64,000 nt of DNA from Gymnogyps californianus (GCF_018139145.2 NC_059479.1:5146001-5210000); one strand, 5' to 3'. Positions 1-14,400 are shown, counted from the first letter of the stretch. The notes: generated by a model from the letters alone, not told the origin. A program made the numbers and translations.

Positions 1-591
1 ACAGCATGGAGACAGAGGTAGGATAATATGGGAGGGAGAGAGCAGGTGGAGATTGGGTTTGGATCACAACTGCTATAGTCAGAGAATAATTCAGTAAATG
101 ATCATGGAGCCAGTGAGACTTGTCTGTCTCACATACCTATGAATCCAAAGCCAGCAAGAAATGGTAATCTATATTCAGCATAGAAGACATTCTTCTCAGC
201 GCTAAGGGGAATGGGGCAAATTTCAGTTCTATTGACTCACAAGTGTTTGAGTGATCTTCTGAAGCAGACTGCCTTTCACTTCTTCCTGAGGGCCGCTATC
301 TTTCATATTCACCAGACCAAGAATGACTACCTGGTATCATCATTGGCAGAAAGCATAATTAACTACTGGCCACAGTATAGTTAAACAACTTGCTATTTGT
401 TTTGTCTGAAAATTCACTGATTTTTGATTTCTTGAGATTCTAGCAACTTGACCATAAAGCACCCATGTATTTGTTCATTTCTTTGGATTTATGGGTTCCC
501 TGAGCATCTATGAATCAGATCTGATGTGCTTCAACATAAGCATCCAAAATAAATTCCTGTGTATTCAAGTGTGGTTAATTTCTCTGTGACA

Positions 592-619
592 ATTTATCCA
601 CTTCTATTTATCCACTTCT
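592..619. repeat. 14-bp direct tandem duplication
   Basis: The unit atttatccacttct occurs twice back to back with no mismatch. This is a simple local duplication with no sign of function. Confidence 0.9.
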
Positions 620-1689
620 ATAAAACATAGTACAAGTTCATAAAGTAGAAACATTATCATTATTAATGATTATGTCAATCAGACTGCAGAGTGGTTAGGA
701 ACATCTGGTTTGGTACATCTTCCACTTAAACTAGACTGGACGAAAGGATGAGGGGGGAAAAGATGCAGAACACAAATGAAATTTTTGAAGGATGAAGGTT
801 GGTTCACACTTCTGTGAGCCATTATTACTTGCTTCAATTTCACTACAGAAGCATACATAGGTTAAAGAAAAATGAAAGTGGGGAAGTAGAAAAAGGAAGA
901 GGGCAGTGAAACGGATAAAAGAAAGGGAGAAGTGAATAATAGGGAAGGATGGAAGACTGGAAGCAGAAAGTGCTATGAGACGAAGGTGGCAGAACAAAGC
1001 CAAGGATTATTCATCACTTCTATTGCCTTGAGGTGATATGGGCCAAGTACAGAGAAGTGCAGACAGCATCCTGCAGATCAGACTGTATTTGCAGGTCCTC
1101 AGTATACAGCTTTCCTAATAAGAAGTGGCATATGAAGTTTTACACAATCACCAACAATTTTCAAATTCTGACAGAACTGATCCACTAAATGAGATTCCCT
1201 ACTTCCCTAAAGATGTCAGTAACCTGCATAAAAACTCGTAGCATGCTAATCTGTTTGTCAACACCGGCACTCTATTTCTTACAATGCTTTTACTAAAACT
1301 AACCATGTTCCACTAGATCACGTGAACTAACCACAGTTGAACAAAAAGGCCCAATTGTTTAATACATATTCGTGATTTGATCCAGATAAAACCACTAGTC
1401 ATGCTAAGGGTAGAGACTGTGGTGCAGCAATAGTCATTTTTTGCATAATTGACCTCTTTGGCCCTTATAAACAAACAATGGCAGATGAATGACTACTGTA
1501 ACCTAAAACAATATGAAAGACCACATTCTTTTTAAATCTCAATACAAGGCAAAATAGCATTACGTAACTCTTCTACATCAAAATTCAGACATGATGAACC
1601 AACCTGCCTCTGAACGTCACTGTTCTTTGAGAGCTGAAAACATTCTAAAGGAGAAAAAGGAGAATAAAAAGAAGAATGGAAAAACCCAC

Positions 1690-1799
1690 CTGTTTTCTGC
1701 AGACTTAAGATGTAGAAAAGAGCTCTGCAAATTGCTTGCATAAAGCCAACCAGACAACTGTACTGTAAGAGCATTCCTCAGGTATTTCACAGACATTAT
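1690..1799 (-). other. Weak exon-like segment, unrecognised
   Basis: On the minus strand, a pyrimidine-rich tract ending in TTTCAG precedes 110 bases that end in AACAG followed by GTGGGT, which is an acceptable donor. One frame is open throughout (it begins IMSVKYLRNA and ends KSAEN). A second frame is open for about 30 codons before a stop. The two competing frames and the lack of any family match make chance likely. If real, it would be a phase 0 to phase 2 internal exon on the same strand as the candidate exons near 37.4 and 47.1 kb. Confidence 0.12.
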
Positions 1800-4700
1800 C
1801 TGAAAGAAATGGCACAGAAAAGAGCAAGTGGATTTTCCATTATTCCAATGCATTTACCATGTTCTGATGGACTGTTGTGATAAGGAAAGGAGGCACAAAT
1901 CAATTTGGACTTTACATTCCATTTAATTGCATATACATCGTAGTATTTTGAGGCTTTCTGTGCAATCTGTAAGCTGCCATCAGCACAATAAAGCTGCTTG
2001 TATCAGTTGCACCACCATAACCAGTTTCTCTAGGAAAGACGTATCTTTGTGTCTGGGAATCAGAATAGAATTTTTGGTTGAAGATTGCTGGGGCTTGAAT
2101 CAAGATCCACTAGACATTATAATTAAAGCCTTTTTTTCTAGTCTGTCAGAATGAAATGGCTTAAAGCAAGCAGAAATTTTCCCATATACTTCCTCTTGTT
2201 AATACAGAAATGAAGTAAATACACTGCATCAGAGCAGAATGAATTTTACAGTATTTCAGGATTGCCTGCCACTGTAGCTATGCTTTGTTTTACTCTCCAG
2301 GAAGCAGAGCAATACAGAATCTCCTGTTTACCAGTGAGGGACCTGGCAGCCATCTGCACAGTTCCAGAACAGAGCATGACTCATACATGAGAGGGATACA
2401 TTATTCATGAGATCTTCCAGGGTTGCTTCCATTCTCTTGTGTAAGAGGTGAAAAGTTGTGTCAGCAAGGGGGGCTGCTCAGTAAATTGAGTTCTGTGTAA
2501 AGAGGCATGTTAGCAGAGATGTGGGTCCTTAGATATGGATCCTAACAACCCCAGGGGACTCAGAAATCCAACAGCACGCAATGCTCAGCTCCATGGAGTA
2601 GCAGGTTGCTTAAAGAATTGTCATCTTTTGCTGCAAGGTATTCCTAGAGCACTCCTTATCATCTGTGTGTTTGAGGTATAAGTATCCTGGGAGTCTTGAT
2701 GGTATTTTACGGTGTTTGTGGAGTCAAGAAGACTCATTACTGATACTGCAGATTGCTGAAAATTTAAAATGAAATTTAAGAGGCAGGCAGAAGTGAGAAT
2801 CATGCTGTCTGTTTCTAGTCACTTTTTTAGGTCTCTCCACAGGATAAAATGCAAAATAGAATGACTATGTTCCAAAAATATGAGTTATTCATACATGGTA
2901 AAAGACGTAGTGAATTCAAAAAGCCACAGAAGGAAGTTCTGGAAAGCCTCCTTGCCTCTTCACTTGGGGAACGAGAGAAGTGGGGATAGAAAATATTGTC
3001 ACTAAAATAACTGCCATTTCTTCTAGAAGTAGCTTTAGCTTTTGTGGACACCTGTCTCTTCCCTAATGACACCAGCTACCCACCATGCTTTCCAGGACTG
3101 TGGCAGAGGTGAAGTAGCAGTAATTATTTTGCTGTTGTCAGCCCATAGTCTCATAATTCCTTGTGGAAACTGGCGTTTCATGTTCAACTACAGAGAACAC
3201 AATTTTCTAACTATCATCAGCTCACAAATCTTCTTCAGTAGAAGAACCTTTCCCAAAGTTCCACCATGGCAGTACTCTTAAAATATCCCTGGGTGACTGA
3301 TTTTATCAAGTCTAATCATCTTGGATAAGACAGCTGAGATTTCTATTTGCTTATTTCTGGACTACAATTTGCTCAGGCGTGAGCTTTCAATACCAGGGAA
3401 GACTGCGTATAAGGGCATTGTGTTGACTGCAAAAGCTTGGTGCTTGGTGTTTAAATCACCTTTTTCAGGACAATTTTCAACTTTGCCAGGGAGACTCCCT
3501 AATCAGTGATCCACATAATTACTTTTCCATGTAGACTGAACTTGAGAACTGTTCACTAATGCTCCAAATACACGGATATCAGTGGTAAAAAATCCACAAT
3601 CACAGATACTGCCAGATGCAAAATTTTCCAGTGAGTTTTGTTTGGACATAGTGGCGTAAAATACGCAGGAATATAATCAGAAGACTCCTCTGCAATGGAG
3701 AAGAAATATTGGTGGGAGCTGCTACGGTGCTTAATTTCTACTGGGGACTTAAAATTGATGACACCAACACACCCCCAAATGAGTGTTCTGATCACTGGAG
3801 TATTGGTTGTTCTTGCTTCAGTGTTTTCCAATGAAAGGAAAATTTTCTCACAAGCATAACCTATAGAAAGTAAAATACTAAAATAATTCCAGGAGAAAAA
3901 AGTATAAATATAATAAAAACAGCAACAAATAATCTAAAACCTCCAAGTCAGGTTTTTTTTCCCTGGACAGATAATTTCAAAATGTCACCAGCTCCCTTTG
4001 CTGAGCCCCGGAGACAGAATGGTCAATCTGAGAGGCCAAAGTGGCAGGCCAACAACACACTACGTTTTTCATTTTAGGTCACTGCTTCTGAAAAACCAAA
4101 CACATTTTTACGCAGATATGAAAGAACATGAAAATGTTAAAAGCTTTATGAGAGATATGTCTTTTTTATATATGTTTTTTTCTTACTTAACATCTCAGTA
4201 AAAGAAGAGCAACTATACAAAACAGTGGTAGACTTTTCAGTTCTGCTAAAACACCCGATGATTATATTTGTCCATTTTTATTGCCCAAATAACTCATTCA
4301 ACCCTGTGGCCAGTATTCATTTTTATCTGTACCTAAATAAGATTTTAATTTGAGAAATAAAAGCCTCTACCTTGGATTGTTAATGCTGTGCAAGATTATC
4401 AACTGTGATCAATTTTTTCATATGTGATAGGGACCTCACACCATATATTAGTCAACGCTCAGTCTGAGACCATTTACATGTTTGATGTAGTATCCAGATT
4501 AAATGATGGTACTTTTAAGACTTCAAATATTCTAATATTCCCCAATTCACAGGTATTGAGACAAAGAACACAGAAAGTGTGTACTCCTCTCGAGGAATAA
4601 AAACACATTAGCTCCGGTCACAAAAACAGTAGAGAAAGTAGTGTATCACTGTACCTAAGCTGATAAACTATACCTCACAAGGCTTCAAGTTCTCTATGCA

Positions 4701-5431
4701 AGCTCAGGGATATCAGCATTACAAGCTAAAAACACCCAAAGCAACCTGCCTAAAGGCACCTGTAATGTTCTGTACCCAAAGATCCCAACTGTACTCAAAT
4801 CTGCTGAGTCCAAGCCTAACAATTAAAATAACACAATTCTTCTGTATGAATTCTGTTCTTTGCACACATGAACTAATCACGACGGGAGTCCGACACAATC
4901 ATTACTTCTTTGGCAATATGAAACTTTGGTGACACAGGTTGAAGCTTCAGCAGAACTATTATTTAAGCTTATTGGCTTGGTCTTCTAGCTTTTATGTGTG
5001 CAAAGTAATAATACAATGTCATCAAGTGCAGTTCTAATATGCCTTGCAATTATGGCACCAAGCTCTAATTACACTGTTATTGTTATTTTTTATGATGAGA
5101 ACTTTTTTTTTTTTTAGTTCAAGGGAATAGGAAACCACACAGAAAAGCATGGTTGTGAATTTTAATTGCTGAGCCTTAATCACAAAAAATAGTGAGAAAG
5201 GGAATTAGCCAAATACAGTGTAGCAGAAAAAATTACTCATATCTATGCAGTTTGCCATAATGACATCTGGGACTGTCAAAACTGGCAGCTGAGACTCTAC
5301 AGGATGAAACTTTGAAAAGTATGTACATTGTGAACTTGAGCTAAGTTTAACAAATCTTCCGCACTTCTAATTCTCGAAGTCTTTGCAGTAGGTTGTAAGA
5401 CAAAATAAACCCATCCAAACCAGGTTAGAAC

Positions 5432-5478
5432 TTCAGCTGATCAAAGTCCCCACTCCACTGACTTCAATGTATAATATA
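5432..5478 (-). repeat. Possible fragment of an old palindromic interspersed element
   Basis: Read on the minus strand, the segment contains ttgaagtcagtggag, then a spacer and a gatcagctgaag-like end. This resembles the arm of an ancient palindromic repeat, often seen as 'tgaagtcaatgg...' in sauropsid genomes. The resemblance is by eye and short, so the call is tentative. Confidence 0.25.
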
Positions 5479-8436
5479 AAGCAAGTAAAGATTCAGTCCC
5501 AACTATTAAACATGGGCTTTACCAAATAATGTTGGCCTGAATTTGAGATTCAAGATGGGAAGTAGCTGAGAGACTGTGGTATTCCTAGAAGAAAATACAT
5601 TTATACAAGAAATGGTTCCCTTTGCCGGAGTTTTAATTCATTCGATAATGCTTTTTAAAAGCATTTTCATTTTTCTATTTTTAATGTGGTGAGCTGCTTT
5701 CTGTGAACACCAAAACCTGAATTTAATTGTAGTTACAGAAATGTAAGTCTGCATCCGCTATTTCTATGCAGCATGTCACTTCATATTTTTTCCCTGTTCT
5801 ATACTGAACTATACCTAAATTAATTTTAGGACTGTGCACATTTTTTAACAACATTTTAAAACCTTAGCAGCTGACAACAGTAATTTAATTTCATTTATCA
5901 CATCTTATAAAAATGTTAGAGAAAATTTAATTCAAAGTCCATTTCCTGCAAACTGTATCATTTACTTTTCTCACAAGGATGTTTTTTAGGAGCAATCTCC
6001 TTGGTACTGTTAAGAACTTCCTGTTTCCAGAGAATTCTCTGTAATTCTGAGCAGATTACAAAATTCACAGGAGGGGGGAGGCGGGGGCAAAACCAAAAAA
6101 CACACCCCACAGTAAAAAGGAGGAGGAAACAATAAAAAAGAAGCCAAAAAGGCATCAAGTCAGGCATTACAGAAATGACTATAGTTCCTGTGAGGGAGAT
6201 GTTCTCCAGATGGTTTAGTACTGAAGGCAATACACTACTATTTAGATGTATTTTATGCTTCTTCAAGAAAAGAAATCCAGTGTTGCCTCCCATTTCTGCA
6301 TTGCCTGTTTCCCAAGTGTATTGCTCCACGAGTAGTGCTCTCAACTTAGGATACATACATAATTGGCCCTGCCTCTCTCACGCTTGCTTGCATTCTTCTT
6401 CCATACAGCACATTACCTTCATAACTTCCAAACATTTACTGACTCATCAAACATGTTGTCAAGCCTCATAAGTCTCACTAGAAGTAAACTATTTCCTTAG
6501 TACTCATTCGATCTTTATTGCATGAACTGTTTTTTTTTTTCTTTTCTTTAATGAGCTGAATTTGGAGACACAGATATTCTTGCTATTGTAGTATACTTTA
6601 TTTCTCTAATACATTTTATAGGTAAGAGGCGATTAACTGCTGGAACAGTTCTATGTAAACCTCCTAAGATTTTGCAAACAAGTGTTAGTATAACCACAAT
6701 ATCCAGGACAAAAATGCCTTAAGGAATATTTTTCGTTAATTGTTTCACAAAAGGCCAGGATAATTTTTTTTCTGATTTTATACTGTAAAAGAAAAAAAAA
6801 AAAAAAGACTTACGCATCCAAGTATTCTTTACTATTAAAGTCATAAAAAGTTATGGGTGTTTTGTTAGTAGTTTGACCCCTTTCAAAGATTAGGAAGTAA
6901 TGAATTTTTCATTAAATTTCTTTTTATCATCCTATAGTATGTTAACAGAGAAAATATTTTTACTTTCTTGTCCTGTCAAACATTCTATACATGAAAAACA
7001 AATATAGGTAAAAGAGACAACCTGGGAGGCCAGAGATGAGACAATAGTACTTGCTGGTGAAGCCGAGTTGCAGATCTTTATCTGGGCTGCTGCTAGCTAG
7101 AGTTTATCCTCTGTATCTTGAATACTTTAGTCTTCCTTACTGTATTTTCCATACATATATTCATTACAACTATTTCACTGTGAAAAAGTCACTGCTGCTG
7201 AAGTCTTCTGTCTCTAGGAGACAGTGCAATTTATTACATACAATCTTTCCTAATGCTTAAAGTTTACTCATGAGACAAACTGCAGTCTTGATGCAAGCTG
7301 GTACACAACCCTAAAATGAAATCTATTTTCAGCTGCTTATATGAGGGATGAATTGAAATCCAGGTGTACTAAAGTGCAGCTAAAGAAAGTTTGCTGGGCA
7401 AAATGATCAAATGATTTCTTTTTATTCCTTCTAGATAACTTTCCTGATACACTATTTCTAACCCAACTTGGTCCTATATTTTTTTTTTTACTTCTGGCTC
7501 TTAGGAATAGTGTATCCTATAATAATAAAAAATATATTAAGCTGGATTCATATCTACTTTGAGCTTTTATTTCATCTTCTGCATTTCTTTTGCTTCTTCA
7601 TTGTGCAAATTTAAGGGTAAGCCAAACGCTTAAAGTTTCAAAGATGTTAGTCATATAATTATATATCAGAACATGACAGAAATCACATGAAGATCAGACG
7701 AAAACCTCAAAAGAACTCAACTGAAAGAACACAGTTTCCAAACTTGGCAGTATTTTACACTACAAGACAGTACATTAATAATATGTCACGGGTGAAGTGC
7801 AGGTGAAGAATTTAGATTGGAGGGTTAATAACATCATTTCCACATCATATTAGGCAACCTCGGCCAACTTCAGCTGTGCTTGTACAGCCACAAGAGGTCA
7901 AGTATTTTAGTTTTTACAAATAATGAAACACACCCCAAACACTGCTCTTTCTTCCTCTACATGGGAAATTCATAAATGAAAGGATGAAGTATTTCTTATG
8001 GCTAACCAGGATAGTGTGAAAATACAAAATTGTATCAAATACCTCACCTTCTCTTTTCTCAGAGCCAATATACTACCTTCCAAGTAAAGGTCTTTGCATC
8101 TAAAGACATATCTCCTTGGACTACAAGGGATTAGGAAAAATAGAATCTGCCCTGTGCTACATCTTTCAAAGACTCCAGAGAAGGTCTGAAAATATTTTGC
8201 AATGTGATTATTGTAAAATAGGCCACAAAGGGGCACCTTCCAAACAGAGAAACTGATTTCAGTACAATGTGGGGGTGGGCTTCCTTTCCAGTGTGATGAT
8301 ACTTCGCTGAGAAGGACAAGGCTTTGAAGAACTGGACTTAGTTCTGCGATCCTTGTATAGTTTCTGTGCTCTTCAGGGGCCAGTCCTTCTGATCCTGTGG
8401 GTAAGGCAACAGCATGGGAGACCAGACACCTTACCT

Positions 8437-8560
8437 CCTGTCTAACCTCTGCCACACAACCATCACCTGAAAACTCATCTTTCTGTGCTGCAGCCCCCCC
8501 ATCTGGAGAATGGGAATAAGGTTAACTAATTTACTATATAAAATGCCACATTACCAAACA
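8437..8560 (+). repeat. MIR/CORE-SINE-like fragment (sense on plus)
   Basis: The segment has the succession typical of the central and 3' part of a MIR-like tRNA-derived SINE: a 'ctctgccacacaacc' region, a 'tctttctgtgctgcag' region matching the usual 'ctctgtgcctcag', then 'ccatctggagaatgggaataag' matching 'catctgtaaaatggggataat', followed by AT-rich sequence. Divergence is high, with several mismatches and an inserted C run, as expected for an old element. Its presence also explains the start of a spurious minus-strand frame here. Confidence 0.45.
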
Positions 8561-8740
8561 ATTACATCAAAATCTCAAAAGCAAATAAAACTAATCTCAT
8601 AGCTAACTTCTGTATTACTGCTTTTAGCCTGGTGATTAGAGCCTGCAGGGTTAGAATGGGAATTGTTCTAGCTCGCTTCTCTAGAGACAACAGTGAGCTC
8701 TAGCCATGCTGTTACTAATTTCCAGATATTTACACTGCAT

Positions 8741-8744
<4 letters not shown>

Positions 8745-8771
<27 letters not shown>
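8745..8771. repeat. Poly-A run, 27 bases
   Basis: There are 27 uninterrupted A bases. No retroposed body could be recognised immediately upstream, so I call it a simple homopolymer rather than a retrogene tail. Its length is prone to sequencing or assembly error. Confidence 0.95.
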
Positions 8772-8774
<3 letters not shown>

Positions 8775-8874
8775 GCATGTAGTAAGCGCCTGGGCTTCAA
8801 TGGACCACAGTCAAATTTCAAGCTCTATGAATCTCAGCACAATTTCTACCTACTTTAATTCAAAATGATTTTAT

Positions 8875-8925
8875 TAGGTCAGTGGAATTCCAGTCATTTA
8901 CATCAACTAAAAATGCTGAGGGACA
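8875..8925 (+). repeat. Possible fragment of an old palindromic interspersed element
   Basis: The stretch includes 'gtcagtggaattccagtc' followed by 'atttacatcaactaaaa'. This parallels the arm of an ancient amniote palindromic element ('gtcaatggaattactccagatttacaccaact...'). It is a visual resemblance only. Confidence 0.25.
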
Positions 8926-11446
8926 AAACTGGAAAGAGCTGCAAGGACCTTCAGTAAGCACACAGACACAGCAAGCCACACATGTTACATGGCCTCACTG
9001 CATTTTGACAAGACGTTAAGTTCAGTCATTTTAACATACTTACCAGGTCTCTACTAAGCAACTGTAGTAAAATAATGTGAAGGATCACATTAGAAATTGT
9101 TGGATAAAAAAGTAAATTGAAAGAGTCCCTTTCCATTAGCTCTGTTCTACCATGGTGCATGGAAGATGAACACAACATGAAATGCTAGATATAAAAAGTG
9201 GGGCATACGTAAAATAGTTCTTCAATCAAAACAAGCAAGCTATGCTGTTTCACTGAAAGTACTCCAGCAGTCATGGTGGGTTTTCCTGTTATCTGATGCC
9301 ATAGCAACAATAATCCATTTTAAAAATTGTAGTAAGAAGGTAATATATTATCATGACAGCTGCGTTAAATGACTGCCTCTCCTGTGTTATGCTCTTGACT
9401 TTACACAACAATGTTAAGATGTTTTTTAACCAAGTTTTCAAGATGAAAATAACATGGTGTCAAAATATTTTTTCTAACCAATCAGCACTATTGAAAAACA
9501 TCACTGAGCTTTGTGTTTCCATGACAACTAGCCTCAAATGTTACAAAACTGCACCAAATTTACTTACAAAGAAGGGTTCTTACAAGAAAAATTGGTTCAT
9601 GCAACATACTATACCATACAAACTTACGTATGTAATGTGTGCTCACAACAAAAACTGTATTGGTGATGTTTAAGTTTTCTAGATTTACATTTCTTGTAGG
9701 AACTTTTCATATTTGGTAAGCGCATAATATATTTTATTTCTTCTCTGTTTTAATACAATGTAGATTTAGTTATGAATCATTGATTACAAAGTAGCTGCAA
9801 AACCTATAAACACAAGAATTTGAAACCATTACTTATCTCCGTAAGCAGGGGCAATTTTGGCCTGGATGGACAGCCATACAATTAGAAGAAAAAAATTATT
9901 ATTCTATAGTTTCCCTGTGTTTTTCCCCTGGGTATTTGCACCACCATCAACAGCTGAGAAACTCAACTTCATTGCTTCTTCTAAAGACAGCTCATCTTGT
10001 GATTCCAATGATTCATGGTTAAGGAAAATAATCCCCTTAATATACTGGCAGAGATGCCTTATCAAACATGGTCTGCTATGGGATTAACGATTTGTTATCA
10101 AATCTAAAATCACTCAGATTAGTGGCATATTGTGATTAGTGGAATAAACATCATCAGAGTATTATAAACCAAAACCTAAATTTCATTCATAGTGGCTTTG
10201 CAAATAACCAATTACAATTTACAATCCATTTACAATGGATTACTGTGTACTTTAAGAGGGTTTTTTTATTAACAGTTGGATGGGAAAAAAAAAATTGGAT
10301 TTCCAGTGCTATTCCACCTACCCTGTTAGTAACAAACTCAAAGCACACAGTAAAATAATAATGACAGCGCTTAAATTAGGTGTCCTTTGACAATTAACTT
10401 GAACTTCTAATAAAGTAGTACTATCTTTTTCAGTAACACTGCTATATGCATGTTCAGGGACTGTGAGAACTACAAAAGGAATCAGAAAAAGGGGGGTTAT
10501 AACCTGTATGAAGTGAAGTGGAAAGTCAAGGATTTAGAATAATGATTAACTTTTATATGGTTATAGAATATTCTTCTAACTCACCTTTCTGCAGATGTGA
10601 CTTTCTTTTGATTAAAAAAAAAAGAATTTTGATGTCACTAACAAATGGGTTCAAAGTCGGTCAGAATCTCGGTTTTAATTGGTTGACATAACCCAAACTG
10701 GTGCTTTATTACAATACAGACATCAAATCAAAAATAAAAGAGATGTCAAAGAGTTGCTACATACTTGATTCTTTATTAATAGACTTTATTACATCTGTCA
10801 TTCTTGTGACCTCCACTATAAACGTTAAAGAATAGTATTTTTCATGACTAAAATAGAATGAGAAAACTGAATTTGTGAGCTTTATCCAGAGGTTCATTTC
10901 ATGACTGGTATTGCTTTGAGTACAGTCATCAATCTTTCAGAAAGTGCCTTTAGAAAGTGATGGTTACATTCTACTCCGGCTAGGATACTCTGGGAAAGAT
11001 AGCTGAAAAGCCTACCCACTTTGCAAAGCAAGAGCTCAGAAGAGTCATTCCAAATGATTTCTATGCAAATCATTAAATGAATAAAGACTCCCAAATCCTC
11101 ACATTTTCAAGTGATTTATCTGCCTAGCTGGCAAGTTCTGGTGAAAGACAATTCTGTGGCAAAGAACAGGATTCCATGAAGCACACTGTGATCAATCTAA
11201 ACTAAGTACGAAACATAAAATGTTTCTCTGCATTTATTTCACTACATCTTGCAATAATCATTCCAGCCTCCTTGATTGACTCTTACAATTATAGCACACA
11301 TTTTTCAGAGTGACATGTCTATACTATCAAATGCGTTCTGGCACAAAGTACCTGTTATTAAGTATCCTTTAGAAAGTGACATTAAACACCCATAAAAAAA
11401 GACCAGATAAGACATATTCAGGTTCTGTCTGGATGATAGAAAATAG

Positions 11447-11484
11447 CAACAAACAAACCAACCAACCAACCCACCCACACACAG
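11447..11484. repeat. AAAC/AACC-type tetranucleotide microsatellite
   Basis: An imperfect tract runs from caacaaacaaacc through repeated aacc units to ccacacacac. It is a simple sequence repeat. Confidence 0.85.
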
Positions 11485-14400
11485 CATGAGAAATTCTGAG
11501 GAAATGACATTGTTTTATAAGGATAAAAAGAAGAATCTGCTATTGTACCGTGGCTTGATTTTAACTTGACTACTGAATTGGCCTTTGTGTCAGATGCACA
11601 CAAGGCCCTGGTACTCACTCTTGGCAATATTCTTATAACCTTATTAAGAACTAGCATTAATTTATTTCTATTTAAGACTTATGGTCCACAAATGGTTCAT
11701 TATTTACCAAGTAATTAACTACCAAAACAGTTACTGTGAGTTAGCTAACTACAACCATATGTGCTCCACAGATGGAAGAAACAGGTAAAGAAACCCAAGC
11801 ACGCTTTTTTACACGATGGCAGCATCAGAGAACGGTGAACTGAGTTTCAATACTCCCAAAACTGAAAGAATTGTAGTGAAAACAATTTGAAAGTTTTGCC
11901 TTTTTTCCTAATAACTGCTTTAAGTGCTTCGGATGCCAACACCAAATGAGCATGGCTTTTCTTTGTTTAGATGCAAAAGCAACCTCATTCACTCCTACAC
12001 ACAAGAAATCAGCCAAGTCAAGTGTCAACAGCAATCTTTCAGTAAGAGTTCCTGAGTCACTCACACAATATGAGATAGTTTCCATTTGCGGGTTTGAAAG
12101 GATAGCCAATAACTTCTGAAAAAGCTTTTTGAGAAAGCAATATTGTTTGGGATTTAAAAAACAAAACAAAACTAACAAAAAAATCCCTGATACTGCAGCA
12201 AGCTTTTAATCCTAAAAGTCCATCTCAATTAAAAAAAACTAAGACCATGCAAAATAAACATTCAACCACTGAAAATGACACAAAAGTAACAAACATTTCT
12301 GCTCAACCTTCTCACTGCCTTGCTAGCGCATGTGTCGATCCCACTAAAGCATACCGAGGATTGTAATGTAAGTACATAAGCACTCAGTCAGACTTACAGG
12401 TTCCTCTGCTCTGCCCTCACCAGTGGTAAACTGTGGATACATACCATTATTTGGCACTGTGGCTGGAGAACAAAGTGAGTATGTAAAGGTATTTCTCTAA
12501 AACAGGTATCCCAACCTCCAGGGAGTTGCAGGACAAGGAGTTTTGAGCCAGAAGATATTAGTTAGCTCTGAATAGATTTTTATGTGTTTGTGTACACCAT
12601 TTTCAACCCATGTAAACTTTCATCATGTTCTTGTGGCAGAGTTCTCCCGTTTGACCATACTCTTTTCTTTCTCCTGAGCCTGGCACCTGCTAATTTCAGT
12701 TGCCATGTCCTACTTCTTGTCTGAAAAGAGGCAACAAACGTCATTCCCAAGAAGTCTTCTCTATGCGATGTATGACTTAGAGACCTCTATTTTGTGTCTC
12801 AGCCATCCTTTCTCCTGTTTGAAGCATCTTGGTGTGTATCATTAGTCCTTGTATGGAAGCCTTTCCACACACTTGAACAGCAATTTCAGCTTTCTCTGTA
12901 ACTTTCATTATACTATGCTCTTTTTTAAATGGCAAGAAACAGAGGTACATGAAGTATTCAAAATGCAAGTACACCACAGATTTACAAAAGAGCTTAATAA
13001 TGTTCTCAGTTTTATTTTTTTAATTCCTTTTCTGGTAAATCCTAACATTTCAGACTCTTTTTGGGCATTTTTTGAGAATTGAGCTGAAGTTTTCCCAACA
13101 TGCTTCAATCAGTTAATTCATTTTACTGGGTTAATGATTTCAGCAACAAAAATGTCATCCTCCTGAACCTCCTATGGCAACATGGCACCTATTCTCTGCC
13201 TGCACTGCCAAGAACAAATGTGTTGTTCGGTTTATTAACGTTACCTGAAGCAATCTGTTGGCCTCACTGCCTCCAGCAAGTGGGCATGCCAAATTCACAA
13301 CAAAAAATAATTGTTTTAATGTCTTTGTCTTGTTTGGATCTTCATTTCAGTAACCACCTCCCCTCAAAATCTGAGAAATGAATTTAACTCACTCACTAGC
13401 TGATCACTAGCCGAATACTATTAAAAAAAAAAAGGAACTAAAAAGATAAATTCCTACTGTTCTTTCTCAACCTTTTCAGCAAGATATTCTCTACCTTCAC
13501 CAATGCATAAGCAAACAACAAACTTTATTAAACCTCTTCTATATGCAGGCCATTTAACTTTCTTCTACATTCCTCAAATGACTTAGCCCCACTTGCACCC
13601 TTGCCAAGCCACTAAGACAAATTAAAGAGGGAGGGATACATTTTCTAGGAGACAGTTTAATATATTCTCATCTTTGCCCTGTGCAAGACTTTTACCACCT
13701 TCTCACAATTACTCTTGAGGATAAGAAAGGAGCAGAAGGGCGGGCTGGGTTTTTTTGTCTCTACAAACAGCACTGCAAACTTTTTTCATCAGTTTGGCCA
13801 GACAGTCTGGTCTCTACTCGCCGGTATCTGGGAATAAATTTCAAATATGATAATTAATTGCCAGAATTACATCTAAACTGACATAAAAGGTAAAGCCAGA
13901 TGCTCCATTAAAAAGTATACACAGGATCACGTTCCCTGCTGTCTGCTGTCCAGATTTTTGCAAAGGGCTTAGGAGGACTACCTACTCCAGTGACTGCCTG
14001 ATGCCACCATCTCGGAGCTGCTTATGAAACTTTTGGAGCACAGATGGAATTCTGCAGAGACACAGCAGCACACATGGAATAGGCTGAAATGAGCTTAATG
14101 CAGAAACAAATGTTTGGCAGTTCAAGACAATGATTGCATAGCTTTTTGTGCAAATTAAGCACTTCTCAGGGTTGATTAAGGCTGCATTTGTAGAGAATTC
14201 ATAAAGACACTCATGAATAAAAATCACTTGCTGGACGTTGGTCTAGGGTAATCACTGGGTCTCTGGAGAGAAAACAGCAGTAGAAGCATGAAATCTTCTA
14301 GAATATCACGTTAAGCATCTTCAACATTTTAAAACTCAAAATATTCTTAATCCCCTGTGTAGAATCAGATCCACACTGAAGTCAATCTTTTTCCGCCTTT

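Larger units (their letters stand above)
1..8430. other. Non-coding, AT-rich; no gene recognised
   Basis: No open frame here shows a recognisable domain. Visible structure is minor: a 14-bp tandem duplication at 592-619, a purine-rich stretch around 840-980, a poly-A run near 6790-6807, and a fragment at about 5432-5478 resembling an old palindromic interspersed element. One exon-like minus-strand segment at 1690-1799 is listed separately. The frames that span 5958-6356 and 7970-8455 on the minus strand have the composition expected of chance frames, and the second runs into a SINE-like segment. Confidence 0.6.

Noticed and set aside
3018..3099. Plus-strand exon-like segment (acceptor ttcttctag, donor GAG/GTGAAG, one frame open)
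   Set aside because: Only about 26 open codons, a moderate acceptor and no partner exon in phase nearby.
5958..6356. 132-codon minus-strand frame with a hydrophobic segment
   Set aside because: No splice, promoter or family evidence. The hydrophobic stretch comes from A-rich plus-strand sequence read in antisense.
7970..8455. 161-codon minus-strand frame, the longest in the window
   Set aside because: It begins in the SINE-like segment, and the rest shows no domain or biased composition.
8745..8771. Poly-A as the tail of a processed pseudogene
   Set aside because: No coding-like or exon-like sequence upstream and no flanking direct repeats seen.
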